Shown here: positions 6,095-6,122 of the stretch, in pieces
How the letters are laid out: each line of letters begins with the position of its first letter
How positions within the stretch are numbered: position 1 is the first letter of the stretch
Assembly: GCA_030632745.1 (NCBI GenBank)
Contig: DAOVUE010000109.1
Span: 1 to 6,122, forward strand
Length of the DNA stretch: 6,122 nt
Direction: 5' to 3'
Origin: Pseudomonadota bacterium
GTDB lineage: Bacteria; Pseudomonadota; Gammaproteobacteria; GRL18
Translations under genes and position numbers: made by a program
The notes under the pieces: generated by a model
Told to the model about the DNA's origin: nothing
Database searches by the model: none
What the model saw: only the letters and a program-made list of their open reading frames with translations

Positions 6095-6122
6095 TAAAGA
6101 TATATATCTTTAGGGACGTGAA
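6085..6122. repeat. Perfect 38-bp palindrome at the window end
   Basis: The last 38 bases equal their own reverse complement with no mismatch: TTCACGTCCCTAAAGATAT followed by its exact complement. The left ten bases are the right end of the 157-bp element. The middle 18 bases (TAAAGATATATATCTTTA) are palindromic on their own. The last ten (GGGACGTGAA) reproduce the element's inward-reading end. The symmetry may continue beyond the window. Confidence 0.9.

Overview
The window looks like chromosomal housekeeping DNA from a gammaproteobacterium. PriA and the tRNA nucleotidyltransferase (Cca, with its C-terminal HD domain) both resemble the enterobacterial forms along their whole length, and the YniA-type fructosamine kinase fits the same class. 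The base composition leans to A+T and promoters are readable as ordinary sigma-70 boxes. I cannot name the genus from the sequence. No gene cluster here is plainly novel. The least ordinary material is non-coding DNA at the right edge.

Layout, left to right. Bases 1-66 carry what looks like the last 21 codons of a rightward gene ending in a six-residue repeat. A leftward two-gene unit follows: a secreted FliL-domain protein (361-807) and, 29 bp downstream of it, a 65-residue protein of unknown function (134-331). It has its own extended -10 promoter at 841-849. Upstream of that lies a leftward fructosamine/ketosamine-3-kinase family gene (882-1814) with a candidate terminator over its stop codon. 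A 63-bp divergent gap with overlapping promoter-like boxes separates it from rightward priA (1878-4136), the replication-restart helicase. After a 103-bp gap comes rightward cca (4240-5454), which makes or repairs tRNA 3' CCA ends. cca converges, with 8 bp between stop codons, on a leftward VanZ-family membrane protein gene (5463-5894).

Bases 5895-6122 hold no gene. They contain a roughly 157-bp near-palindromic element (5938-6094), with matching arms folding about position 6016 and a TAA on each side; I read it as a MITE-like or REP-like mobile repeat. It runs into a perfect 38-bp palindrome (6085-6122) that ends at the last base of the window. The last 10 bases mirror the element's right end, so a second copy or a parent element probably begins there.

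The genes do not form one pathway. They are separate short transcription units: replication restart (priA), tRNA maturation (cca), repair of glycated protein or a small-molecule kinase (the YniA-like enzyme), and envelope proteins of uncertain role (FliL-like, VanZ-like).
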